Source of the DNA: Coriobacteriia bacterium
GTDB taxonomy: Bacteria > Actinomycetota > Coriobacteriia > Coriobacteriales > UBA8131
Direction: 5' to 3'
DNA: 11,009 bases
Assembly (NCBI GenBank): GCA_009781525.1
Contig: WQXZ01000043.1
Location: forward strand, 1 to 11,009
The position numbers and the translations under genes were made by a program. Below are positions 1 through 5,926 of the stretch, piece by piece (position 1 is the first letter of the stretch; each line of letters opens with the position of its first letter). The notes below the pieces were generated by a model, which ran no database searches, was not told the DNA's origin, and saw nothing but the letters and a program-made list of their open reading frames with translations.

Positions 1-1
1 C

Positions 2-1048
2 TTAACGCAGCTACCGTCGACGCTACCTACTGCTCTTGAGGTGCTTGAATGCCAAGGTAACAACTTAACGGCTTTGCCGCCACTGCACGATGGACTTCAA
101 ACCTTAGCCTGCTTCGATAATCTGCTAACTGGGCTGCCGAGTCCTCTACCGGGTTCCCTGCAAATACTCGACTGCAGTTACAATCTCATAACAGGCCTTC
201 CAGCCTTGCCGGAGAGTCTTATATGGTTTTGGTGCGAATTCAACCTACTTACTGGCCTTCCGGTTTTGCCAGACGGGCTAGGGTACCTCAACTGCTCAGG
301 GAATCCGTTAGCTGCTCTCCCTGCACTGCCTGACAGTCTTCAATACTTGGAGTGTTACGATAACGGTTTAACAGGGCTACCGGCGCTACCTGCTGGTCTG
401 GTTGGTTTGGATTGCAGTGACAATAAACTACCGGGACTACCGCTTCCACTACCTTCAGGTTTGATAGGCTTGGACATCAGCAACAACCTTATTACCGCCC
501 AGCCGTATCCACTGCCTGATGGTATGAGGTATTTTTATTGCGATTACAACAGAATCACATCTATCAATGTCGCAAACTGCAGTTATTCACTTGAAGAGCT
601 GTCAGTTACAGGGAACCCGCTTACAGAGCTGATACTTGCGGACACTTGTACTGTGTACCTAAAGACAATCGGTGTCGGTTTGATCAATGTTATCTCAATC
701 GACCTTCATACCGAAAGCGAGGAGTTCGCGATTATTGAACTCCAGGCGATTCCAGGTGCTAACTGGAAGTTCGACAGCTGGATCAACGAATTCGATAACG
801 ACTATGACGGCGAACCAGATGACTACTTCTTTAATTATGTTTCCTTTGATGTAGATGAAGATTTCAACACGGTGACCATTGGTTACAGAGACCTTATTAC
901 TGAGGTTACAGTCACTGCCAAGTTCGTCCAGCTTCCAACCACACCAGGAACTGGTGACTATGCCTGGATGATGATTATTGCAGCCCTCTCAGTACTGGCT
1001 CTTGGTGGCGGATTACTGCACTACCGCAGGCGCCAGCTTGCAGCTTAG
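2..1048 (+). CDS. Cell-surface leucine-rich-repeat protein, 5' end outside window
   Basis: The reading frame is open to the left edge: codons from base 2 (L-T-Q-L-P-S-T-L-P) continue the same repeat as the downstream part, so the GTG at 41 is probably not the true start. About nine LRR units of ~20 residues follow, of the form LxxLPxLPxxLxxLxCxxNxLTGLP, the LPX-type bacterial LRR class, with a recurrent Cys on the inner strand. After the LRRs (about residues 200-310 counted from base 41) comes a beta-rich acidic domain with ELQAIPGANWKFDSW and VTVTAKF, which resembles InlB B-repeat-like / Big-type repeats. The C-terminus has TPGTGD, a hydrophobic segment and the basic tail HYRRRQ, laid out as a sortase wall-anchor signal but with T-P-G-T-G instead of L-P-x-T-G. 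Its likely role is adhesion or other protein binding at the cell wall; the ligand cannot be told. A strong hairpin lies 60 bp after the stop. Confidence 0.85.
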   Translation, partial: LTQLPSTLPTALEVLECQGNNLTALPPLHDGLQTLACFDNLLTGLPSPLPGSLQILDCSYNLITGLPALPESLIWFWCEFNLLTGLPVLPDGLGYLNCSGNPLAALPALPDSLQYLECYDNGLTGLPALPAGLVGLDCSDNKLPGLPLPLPSGLIGLDISNNLITAQPYPLPDGMRYFYCDYNRITSINVANCSYSLEELSVTGNPLTELILADTCTVYLKTIGVGLINVISIDLHTESEEFAIIELQAIPGANWKFDSWINEFDNDYDGEPDDYFFNYVSFDVDEDFNTVTIGYRDLITEVTVTAKFVQLPTTPGTGDYAWMMIIAALSVLALGGGLLHYRRRQLAA

Positions 1049-1108
1049 GGCTTAAGCGTTTGACAGCTTGGTTTTTTGCGGGTGGCGGAACTGGACAATA
1101 GAGACAAA

Positions 1109-1142
1109 AACAACCGGGTAGCCAGACGGCTGCCCGGTTGTT
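1109..1142. terminator. Shared intrinsic terminator between convergent LRR and MarR genes
   Basis: Two 15-nt arms (AACAACCGGGTAGCC and GGCTGCCCGGTTGTT, one G-U pair) are separated by the loop AGAC. On the - strand the hairpin is followed by TTTTTGT, giving a canonical intrinsic terminator for the MarR transcript about 200 nt beyond its stop. On the + strand the U-tract is poor, but the stem is strong enough to help end the LRR transcript. Confidence 0.75.
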
Positions 1143-1349
1143 GATGACGGTGTTTCTTTTGCGAGAGCATCACGAAATGGTGATCATTGTTTTTCATTGA
1201 GCAGCGCAGGTTTACTGCAGGTAGCATGCGCCATTCTAAGAGCCAAAGGTCTTTCAAGAAAACTAACTATATTGTCATAAGTAGAGAAAAGTAAAAAGTC
1301 ATTACGTACTTAAAAGCTTTCATCGTAAACATAGGTGTGCTCTTGTCGT

Positions 1350-2048
1350 TTAATCAGAGTTCCTGTGTCGAGAGTTGCGACCTTGCCACTTGTCACGGTG
1401 TTCGCTACCACCACCGCGGTTACTACGGCGATCTATACTGCGTCCACCACGGTGATTATCACCTCCACCACCGCGGATGCTACGGCGCTCACCATCAGAA
1501 CCGTCAAGACCACGCTGTCGACTACCTCCATGCCTATCACTATGGCTATGGCGATAGTTCGAGACAAAACCTTCCATTCTTTTGCGACGCTCTTCGTACG
1601 CATCATCTGGGAAAAGCTGCTCATACTGTTTGATTAACTTGCCCAGATAGTCGCTAAAGGTCTGTAGCTCCTCCTCGCTCAAACAGTCAAGAGCGTCCAT
1701 GTCGTCAGAAGTGTTCTCGTCAATAACCTCAGCAGCCTTAGCTCCCTCTTCTGTTAGCTTAACCGTCATGATCCTCTTGTCATCTTCGGATTGAGAGCGT
1801 GTGATTAGCCCTCCCTTTTCGAGTTTTGTGAGGAGCTCGGCAAGAGACTGCCTGCTCATACCTAACAGGTAGGTAAGTTCGCGCTGGGTGATCTCGGGCT
1901 TCATCTCAAGCACTGCCAAGACTCTGCCCTGCCCACGGGAAGGATTTAACCTACGCCCGCCAACCATTTCTTTTTGTTGCGATGCCCTATGCATCAATAA
2001 CTGAAGCTGTTGCAGCTGCTCAGTTATTGTTGTTTTGATTTCGTTCAT
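1350..2048 (-). CDS. MarR-family transcriptional repressor with Arg/Gly-rich C-terminal tail
   Basis: Winged-helix DNA-binding regulator, probably dimeric. Residues ~1-30 are a helical dimerisation segment. Residues ~40-105 form the HTH and wing (ITQRELTYLLGMSRQSLAEL as helices 3-4, then SEDDKRIMTVKLTEEG as the wing with the typical D-K-R). Residues ~110-147 are the C-terminal dimer helix. Ordinary MarR proteins end about there (~140-160 aa). This one continues with ~65 residues rich in R, G, S, H and D, containing RSIRGGGGDN and RSNRGGGSEH, a unit repeated after 19 residues. The start is fixed by AGGAGG seven bases before the ATG. The promoter just upstream holds two copies of a palindrome that is probably this protein's own operator. 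No drug pump or other classical MarR partner is adjacent. The core assignment is firm; the ligand and the tail's role are unknown. Confidence 0.9.
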   Translation of the reverse strand: MNEIKTTITEQLQQLQLLMHRASQQKEMVGGRRLNPSRGQGRVLAVLEMKPEITQRELTYLLGMSRQSLAELLTKLEKGGLITRSQSEDDKRIMTVKLTEEGAKAAEVIDENTSDDMDALDCLSEEELQTFSDYLGKLIKQYEQLFPDDAYEERRKRMEGFVSNYRHSHSDRHGGSRQRGLDGSDGERRSIRGGGGDNHRGGRSIDRRSNRGGGSEHRDKWQGRNSRHRNSD

Positions 2049-2055
2049 TTATTGA

Positions 2056-2061
2056 CCTCCT
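2056..2061 (-). promoter_or_regulatory. Shine-Dalgarno site of the MarR gene
   Basis: AGGAGG on the - strand, seven nucleotides before the ATG at 2048, a near-perfect anti-16S match that fixes this start. Confidence 0.85.
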
Positions 2062-2079
2062 AAGTCTTACGAAACAAAA

Positions 2080-2093
2080 GTCAGGTACCTGAC
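2080..2093. promoter_or_regulatory. Proximal operator, perfect 14-bp palindrome
   Basis: GTCAGGTACCTGAC is a perfect palindrome covering the predicted transcription start. MarR-family proteins bind such palindromes, and a second, nearly identical copy lies 44 bp away centre to centre. Binding here would block initiation of the MarR transcript, so autorepression is inferred. Confidence 0.7.
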
Positions 2094-2099
2094 AAATAC

Positions 2100-2128
2100 A
2101 GAATACAACCAATCCTAATACATGTCAA
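2100..2128 (-). promoter_or_regulatory. Sigma-70-type promoter of the MarR gene
   Basis: Read on the - strand, TTGACA (2128-2123) and TATTCT (2105-2100) are separated by exactly 17 bp. Transcription would begin near 2093, leaving a ~45-nt leader before the MarR start. The -35 box is contained in the distal operator, and the start point abuts the proximal operator. Confidence 0.75.
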
Positions 2129-2138
2129 GTACCTGACA
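2123..2138. promoter_or_regulatory. Distal operator overlapping the -35 box
   Basis: TGTCAAGTACCTGACA is a 16-bp palindrome with one mismatched position. It shares GTACCTGAC with the proximal site and fully contains the -35 hexamer TTGACA (- strand) of the MarR promoter. The single mismatch is the base that completes the consensus -35. Confidence 0.68.
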
Positions 2139-2190
2139 AAAAGTTTTACCATCTTCTTTAACGAAGTGGTTTGCATTGATTAGTATTAAG

Positions 2191-2236
2191 TGTGCAATAA
2201 GGTACGACTGAGCGTCGAGCCGTACCTTATTGCGCA
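2191..2236. repeat. Inverted repeat, 16-bp arms, 14-bp loop
   Basis: Arms 2191-2206 and 2221-2236 (TGTGCAATAAGGTACG and CGTACCTTATTGCGCA) pair with a single T-G exception. There is no T-run on either side, so it is a poor terminator candidate. It could be a recognition site or the hairpin of a small RNA; no function can be assigned. Confidence 0.8.
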
Positions 2237-2326
2237 GTCGCGGCTACACACTGCATGTGAAATGGCAAAGGGTTTACATCAAAACACAACTGGTCGGAGC
2301 CTGTCGTTAGAGATAGTAACCTGCCT

Positions 2327-2506
2327 AATAGTTCGTGGTAATAATCGCCACTTTCTTGGGTTTTTTACCTCTGCATAACCAGTACATAATATGACAGCAA
2401 CCATCTGACCTGCAGTTTTACGTTTGTGTCTCCAATTTCGCAGCCTAGCTGTCTCTAAACCGCTTAAAAAAACCCAAGAAAGTGGCGATTATTACCACGA
2501 ACTATT
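2327..2506. repeat. 180-bp element with perfect 40-bp terminal inverted repeats
   Basis: Arms 2327-2366 and 2467-2506 are exact reverse complements over all 40 bases. They enclose 100 bp that contain a nested 6-bp pair (GACAGC 2393-2398, GCTGTC 2448-2453). The left arm runs from AATAGTTCGTGG to a T6 end. No transposase or coding frame lies inside, and I see no target-site duplication. It shares the core AGTTCGTGG and overall size with the element at 4016-4198. Possible identities are a non-autonomous mobile element (MITE-like), a structured non-coding RNA, or a very long hairpin terminator. Confidence 0.8.
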
Positions 2507-2596
2507 TCTTTTGATGCCGCCAAGTGAGCTAGTGATGCTCGCGACGCAGCCACCGCCACCTACCGCCCGCAGCCTACCGCCTGTCGCAACCAGCTA

Positions 2597-3670
2597 CTAG
2601 GCAAACGCCTCCCGGCTCAGGTAGTATAGGTACTCCAGTAACTTTGGATTCGCAGGAGCGCTGCTGCTACCAACAGGAAGCACCCGTCCCGTATCACCAT
2701 ACTTCTCGACAAAAGCCTCAGCAGCTGCCAGAATCTCTTCATCGCTCGGGTCTTCAGAGAGCGAACCTGTCGGCATCGTGAGCAAGACCTTATCCCCAAT
2801 TAGATTGTAGAGCAGCTCGTAGTCGTTGATTTCTTGTGGGCTCCAGATGTCTACTCCGGCTTCGGCGATAGCGGGAGCCAGCATGTGGTTGCGTCCGCAG
2901 CTGTGCAGCTCGAAGTACATCCCGCGCTTGTGGCACGACTCGACCAGCCTGCGAATGTATGGAACCAGCATTTCGCGAGCGGTTTCCAGCGAGAACTGCG
3001 GACCATGCTGCGTGCCCCAGTCGTCGTTGAACATCAGCACACCGGCATCGTAGTAGCGGTGATAGTGATCGATCAGGTCGTCGTAGAAGTCGCACAGCCG
3101 GTCAAAGAAGCGGTGCACGCCAGGCTTCTGCTCGTCGTCGACGTAGGCGACCATGACATTCTCGAAGTCCATCATCGAAATCAGGCGCTCGTTTAGACCG
3201 GTCAGCACCCAGATGCGGGTCAGGCGGTCGTCGGTCAGGTAGTCCTTGTTAGCCTCGGAGCTGGCCTCCCAGTCCCAGGTGGAAAGGTCGGGAAAGGTGA
3301 TGTAGTCCTCAAAGCGATTGATGTCCGGCACCTTAGGGCTTCCCGGGCGAACCATCGATCCCATAGTAATCGGCACGTACTCCCAGGGCACACCGAACAT
3401 GTCAGGCCCACCGGTGATGTCCGACCCAGGCGGCAGTGGATTCGCCTCGATAACCCACGCTCGCACGTTATTATCCGGAACCAGCGCCGGCGCAAAAGTC
3501 GTCATATGACTCATTGACGGCATATACATCGGCTTGCCGCCATCAAGCAGCAGCTTGAAATTCTGCTTCTCAGTAATCGGATAGTTGCGCTTGGGGATAG
3601 TAGCAGAAGCGTCCCATCCCGATCGATAGGTTCCGATCTGCTCAAACTCTGCTGCGTACTTCTCAAACAT
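2597..3670 (-). CDS. UroD-fold methyltransferase-like protein (uroporphyrinogen decarboxylase family)
   Basis: The 357-residue protein shows family signatures in its second half: MFNDDWGTQHG (213-223), FELHSCGRN (253-261) and the terminal GRVLPVGSSSAPANPKLLEY. H256-x-C258 matches the zinc-binding His-x-Cys of corrinoid:CoM methyltransferases such as MtaA/MtbA and related methylamine or O-demethylation enzymes. Where those enzymes have a third Cys ligand (GCG near the C-terminus), this one reads GSSS. The N-terminal arginine motif of true haem-pathway HemE is not seen, so haem synthesis is unlikely. The start is supported by AGGAGG four bases before the ATG. A 9-bp-arm hairpin lies ~20 bases further upstream. 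No corrinoid protein, activase or transporter is adjacent, so the methyl donor and acceptor are unknown. Confidence 0.8.
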   Translation of the reverse strand: MFEKYAAEFEQIGTYRSGWDASATIPKRNYPITEKQNFKLLLDGGKPMYMPSMSHMTTFAPALVPDNNVRAWVIEANPLPPGSDITGGPDMFGVPWEYVPITMGSMVRPGSPKVPDINRFEDYITFPDLSTWDWEASSEANKDYLTDDRLTRIWVLTGLNERLISMMDFENVMVAYVDDEQKPGVHRFFDRLCDFYDDLIDHYHRYYDAGVLMFNDDWGTQHGPQFSLETAREMLVPYIRRLVESCHKRGMYFELHSCGRNHMLAPAIAEAGVDIWSPQEINDYELLYNLIGDKVLLTMPTGSLSEDPSDEEILAAAEAFVEKYGDTGRVLPVGSSSAPANPKLLEYLYYLSREAFA

Positions 3671-3690
3671 GTTCCCTCCTCATATATCTG

Positions 3691-3712
3691 GATAAAACCT
3701 CGTGGTTTTATC
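3691..3712. repeat. 9-bp-arm palindrome in the UroD-like gene's 5' region
   Basis: GATAAAACC and GGTTTTATC flank a TCGT loop. It lies 10 bases upstream of the Shine-Dalgarno of the UroD-like gene, where it could be an operator or a leader hairpin. The segment GGATAAAACCTC recurs inside the spacer of the element at 4016-4198. Confidence 0.6.
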
Positions 3713-4015
3713 AGTGAATCACTCGCGGACTGTGCGCTGTGCGCACGCCGTGCAGGCTGCGAGTGCGAGCCCGAGCGCGAGCGTGGCAAAGGCAGCAACA
3801 CCCTGTGGTCGGCGCGAATAACTGCTCAGCTCGATTCTACCTGCTGCTCACGCATGAAGAAAAACGATTGAGCAGGTGGTTCTAAGCACAGAGAGCCGCA
3901 TCTGGTTATTAGTGCGGGTTGCACACCTGCCCTGTCGCATGCAACTCGCCGTCTACCCGCCGCTCGCCCCGCCGCTAGAACCCTTCCCCCGCCTTCCACG
4001 AGAACCCCCCCCCGC

Positions 4016-4198
4016 TGCCAAATCGAGAGCAGTTCGTGGCAAGAAATCGGCTTCGTCGGTGTCTTCCAGAGTGTAAACATAGAGAAATGCCCGCAGATCG
4101 GACGATTTTTCCGCCTGTCTTGGCATTTATGGGGATAAAACCTCTCCATCGACACCGACGAAGCCGATTTCTTGCCACGAACTGCTCTCGATTTGGCA
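4016..4198. repeat. 183-bp element with perfect 48-bp terminal inverted repeats
   Basis: Arms 4016-4063 and 4151-4198 are exact reverse complements over 48 bases, enclosing 87 bp. Inside the spacer a 7-bp pair (AAATGCC 4085-4091, GGCATTT 4122-4128) forms a nested stem. The left arm includes AGCAGTTCGTGGCAAGAAAT, similar to AGTTCGTGGTAATAA in the arm of the 2327-2506 element. There is no open frame of note and no clear target duplication. Its nature is uncertain: MITE-like element or structured RNA. Confidence 0.82.
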
Positions 4199-4204
4199 AG
4201 CCGC

Positions 4205-4246
4205 GCTTGCCGCCGCGCGCTTGCCGCCGCCCGCTTGCCACCAAGC
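4205..4246. repeat. Three tandem 14-bp units
   Basis: Units begin at 4205, 4219 and 4233 with the pattern GCTTGCCGCCGCSC; the third is degenerate (GCTTGCCACCAAGC). They follow the right arm of the 48-bp inverted-repeat element. The flanking GGCAAG at 4195 also pairs with CTTGCC at 4206. Confidence 0.7.
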
Positions 4247-4375
4247 ACCGTGCCCGCTGCAGCCTGCGCCACTCGCGCGCGCGCGCCCTGCGCGCCCCCC
4301 CCGCAACCGTGACCTACCTGCAGCAGGCAACCCCCACCCTCACCCGGCAGCCAGCCAACAAAAGCCGATAAACAC

Positions 4376-4404
4376 TTGTGTTCAGATGCAAAGTCGCTTA
4401 GCAT
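4376..4404 (+). promoter_or_regulatory. Candidate murA promoter
   Basis: TTGTGT (4376-4381) and TAGCAT (4399-4404) are 17 bp apart. The start point would be near 4411, about six bases before the murA ATG at 4417. No Shine-Dalgarno sequence is visible, which suits a leaderless or near-leaderless mRNA. Confidence 0.45.
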
Positions 4405-4416
4405 ACTACATACATT

Positions 4417-5685
4417 ATGAGTAACGCGGCAGACATCATCGTACACGGAGGGTATCCGATTGCTGGCACAATACGCGCCAGTGGAGCCAAGAATTCCGTA
4501 CTAAAACTGATGGCAGCTGCCATTCTGGCACCAGGACAAACCCGTATCACCAACGTCCCACTGATTTCCGATGTCACATTGATGGCTGAGGTGCTGATGA
4601 GCCTCGGCGTTAAAGTCGAGTTCGAGCGCGAGCAGGCAGCAGTGGTCATCGACACCTTCGACATCACCAGCCTGAAAGCCCCAGCCGACCTCGTTAACCA
4701 GATTCGCGCCTCGATTGCCGTACTCGGCCCGCTGCTCGGTCGCTTTCACGAAGCTCAGGTCGCCGTTCCTGGTGGTTGCCAAATCGGCGAACGCAAGCTC
4801 GACATCCACTTTGCCGCTCTCGAAGCCCTGGGCATGCAGTTCTACACTGACACCGAATACATCTACGCCAGCGCTCCCGGCGGACTGGTCGGCGCTCCCG
4901 TCTACCTGCGCTTCCCCAGCGTCGGCGCCACCGAGAACCTGATGATGGCAGCCGTGCTGGCGCGCGGAACCACCATCATCGACAACGCTGCCCGCGAGCC
5001 TGAGATCGCCGACCTGGCCAACTTTTTAAACGCGATGGGTGCCCGCATCTCCGGAGCCGGCAGCCCCCGTATCACAGTCGAAGGCGTCACCGAGCTGACC
5101 CCCACCGACCACCACACCGTCGGCGACCGCATCGAGTCCGGCACCTTCCTGGTCGCCGGTGCCCTGTTGGGCGGCCCCGTTACCGTCGAAGGAATCAGTC
5201 CCGACTACCTTGCCACCGCATTACTCAAGTTTGAGCAAATGGGTGTTTCTGTGGATAAAACCCCCAATTCGGTCACAGTCTGGCGCGATCACACGCAGAC
5301 TCTCAAGGGCACCGACATCCAGACTTTGCCATTCCCCGGTTTCCCAACCGACCTGCAAGCACAGTTTATGGTGCTTGCCAGCCTGTCAGAAGGAGGCTCA
5401 CGCATAGCTGAGAATATCTTTGAGAGCCGCTTTCAACATGTTGAAGACCTGGTCAGAATGGGTGCCGATATAACAACAGAGGGGCATTTCGCCTATATCA
5501 ACGGGGTCAGCAAGCTGACAGGAGCAACCGTCCACTCCTCAGATCTGCGTGCTGGTGCGGCACTGGTCTTAGCCGGCTTGGCGGCAGAAGGCGAAACCCG
5601 CGTTACCAACACTGAACACATCGACCGTGGCTACGAGAACTTCGTCAGCAAGATGCAAAGCCTGGGAGCCCACATTTCACGTTAA
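4417..5685 (+). CDS. murA: UDP-N-acetylglucosamine 1-carboxyvinyltransferase
   Basis: First committed, cytosolic step of peptidoglycan precursor synthesis: transfers enolpyruvate from PEP to UDP-GlcNAc. At 422 residues it is full length for the family. Visible signatures are SGAKNSVLK (K25-N26) for substrate binding, PGGCQIGER with the PEP-binding Cys121 (the fosfomycin target residue), VGDRIESGTF, FPTDLQAQF with the catalytic Asp, and DLRAGAALVLAGLAAEGET with the C-terminal Arg that contacts PEP. The Cys is intact, not the Asp form seen in some intrinsically fosfomycin-resistant actinobacteria. The start codon is the one that begins the first conserved strand; no ribosome binding site precedes it, and the predicted promoter lies a few bases upstream. 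It appears to be a single-gene unit, and its middle has high GC relative to what follows. Confidence 0.97.
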   Translation: MSNAADIIVHGGYPIAGTIRASGAKNSVLKLMAAAILAPGQTRITNVPLISDVTLMAEVLMSLGVKVEFEREQAAVVIDTFDITSLKAPADLVNQIRASIAVLGPLLGRFHEAQVAVPGGCQIGERKLDIHFAALEALGMQFYTDTEYIYASAPGGLVGAPVYLRFPSVGATENLMMAAVLARGTTIIDNAAREPEIADLANFLNAMGARISGAGSPRITVEGVTELTPTDHHTVGDRIESGTFLVAGALLGGPVTVEGISPDYLATALLKFEQMGVSVDKTPNSVTVWRDHTQTLKGTDIQTLPFPGFPTDLQAQFMVLASLSEGGSRIAENIFESRFQHVEDLVRMGADITTEGHFAYINGVSKLTGATVHSSDLRAGAALVLAGLAAEGETRVTNTEHIDRGYENFVSKMQSLGAHISR

Positions 5686-5757
5686 GCTCGCTTGCGAGTA
5701 TGAATTCCAGCACGTAAACACCAAAGCAAACCAGCCTTCTCATAGCCTACGTAACAG

Positions 5758-5886
5758 CTATACAACAAGCCCTAAGATGTTATCACTTCTCATAACTGAC
5801 TCAAGTGCCTTGACGTAGGAGATGACCTCTTCAGGTAAGCAGGCGATATCATCAGGGGATTGTTGTGTATAAACTTCGGCAATCAT
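5758..5886 (-). CDS. Possible small protein, 42 residues, unknown
   Basis: ATG at 5886-5884, TAG at 5760-5758. The product begins MIAEVYTQQSPDDIACLPEE and continues VISYVKALESVM. It is acidic with a predicted helix and looks protein-like in composition, with balanced residues and no low complexity. I do not recognise the family. There is no Shine-Dalgarno. Two palindromic sequences lie at and just upstream of its start, where a promoter and operator would be. The N-terminal pattern (LPEEVxxYVxALE) is reminiscent of small helical regulators, but that is only an impression. It could equally be a remnant or chance frame. Confidence 0.3.
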   Translation of the reverse strand: MIAEVYTQQSPDDIACLPEEVISYVKALESVMRSDNILGLVV

Positions 5887-5912
5887 AGCGGTATAATGGC
5901 ATATACTATGAT
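5882..5912. repeat. 7-bp inverted repeat around a TATAAT box
   Basis: ATCATAG (5882-5888) and CTATGAT (5906-5912) are exact reverse complements flanking GGTATAATGG on the + strand. The arrangement is that of an operator around a -10 box. The proximal arm overlaps the start of the small - strand ORF. Confidence 0.4.
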
Positions 5913-5914
5913 GT

Positions 5915-5926
5915 AATAGTACTATT
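5915..5926. repeat. Perfect 12-bp palindrome AATAGTACTATT
   Basis: The full 12 bases are self-complementary. It lies 29 bp upstream of the possible small - strand ORF and 18 bp downstream of the + strand TATAAT, a plausible operator position; no binding protein can be named. Confidence 0.5.

Larger units (their letters stand above)
2139..2596. other. Gene-free stretch between MarR promoter and UroD-like gene
   Basis: I find no credible coding sequence here on either strand; the one open frame of ~60 codons runs through two inverted repeats and looks accidental. The stretch holds a 46-bp inverted repeat (2191-2236) and a 180-bp element with perfect 40-bp arms (2327-2506). From about 2545 to 2590 there is a C-rich, G-poor segment on the + strand, next to the stop codon of the UroD-like gene. 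No gene diverges from the MarR operators. Confidence 0.6.
3671..4416. other. 750-bp gene-free, C-rich stretch between divergent UroD-like gene and murA
   Basis: Open frames here (up to ~200 codons on the - strand) are products of GC bias and run through the inverted-repeat element, so I reject them. The + strand is strongly C-rich at 3950-4015 and 4199-4345, with runs of nine C (4005-4013) and eight C (4295-4302) and an alternating CG tract (4274-4286). Contents are the UroD-like 5' hairpin, a 183-bp inverted-repeat element, a 14-bp tandem repeat and the murA promoter at the right end. Confidence 0.6.

Noticed and set aside
1045..1257. 70-codon - strand frame beyond the MarR stop
   Set aside because: It reads through the terminator hairpin and overlaps the LRR 3' end; no start signal or family.
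1335..1637. Two ~100-codon + strand frames opposite the MarR tail
   Set aside because: Antisense of the repetitive RGG-coding DNA; product is Thr/Ala or His/Tyr low complexity without a start signal.
2190..2378. 62-codon + strand frame after the MarR promoter
   Set aside because: It crosses a 16-bp-arm inverted repeat and one arm of the 180-bp element, has no ribosome site and no recognisable product.
2327..2506. Element read as an integron attC site or retron RNA
   Set aside because: No GTTRRRY-type core sites in attC order, no integrase and no reverse transcriptase in the window.
2597..3670. Calling this gene hemE (haem biosynthesis)
   Set aside because: It lacks the N-terminal Arg motif of HemE and has the H-x-C metal motif of methyltransferase relatives; only the family fold is shared.
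3826..4446. 206-codon open frame on the - strand upstream of the UroD-like gene
   Set aside because: It runs through both arms of the 48-bp inverted repeat and the C-rich tracts, overlaps the murA start, has low-complexity Arg/Ala/Gly product and no ribosome site; explained by GC bias.
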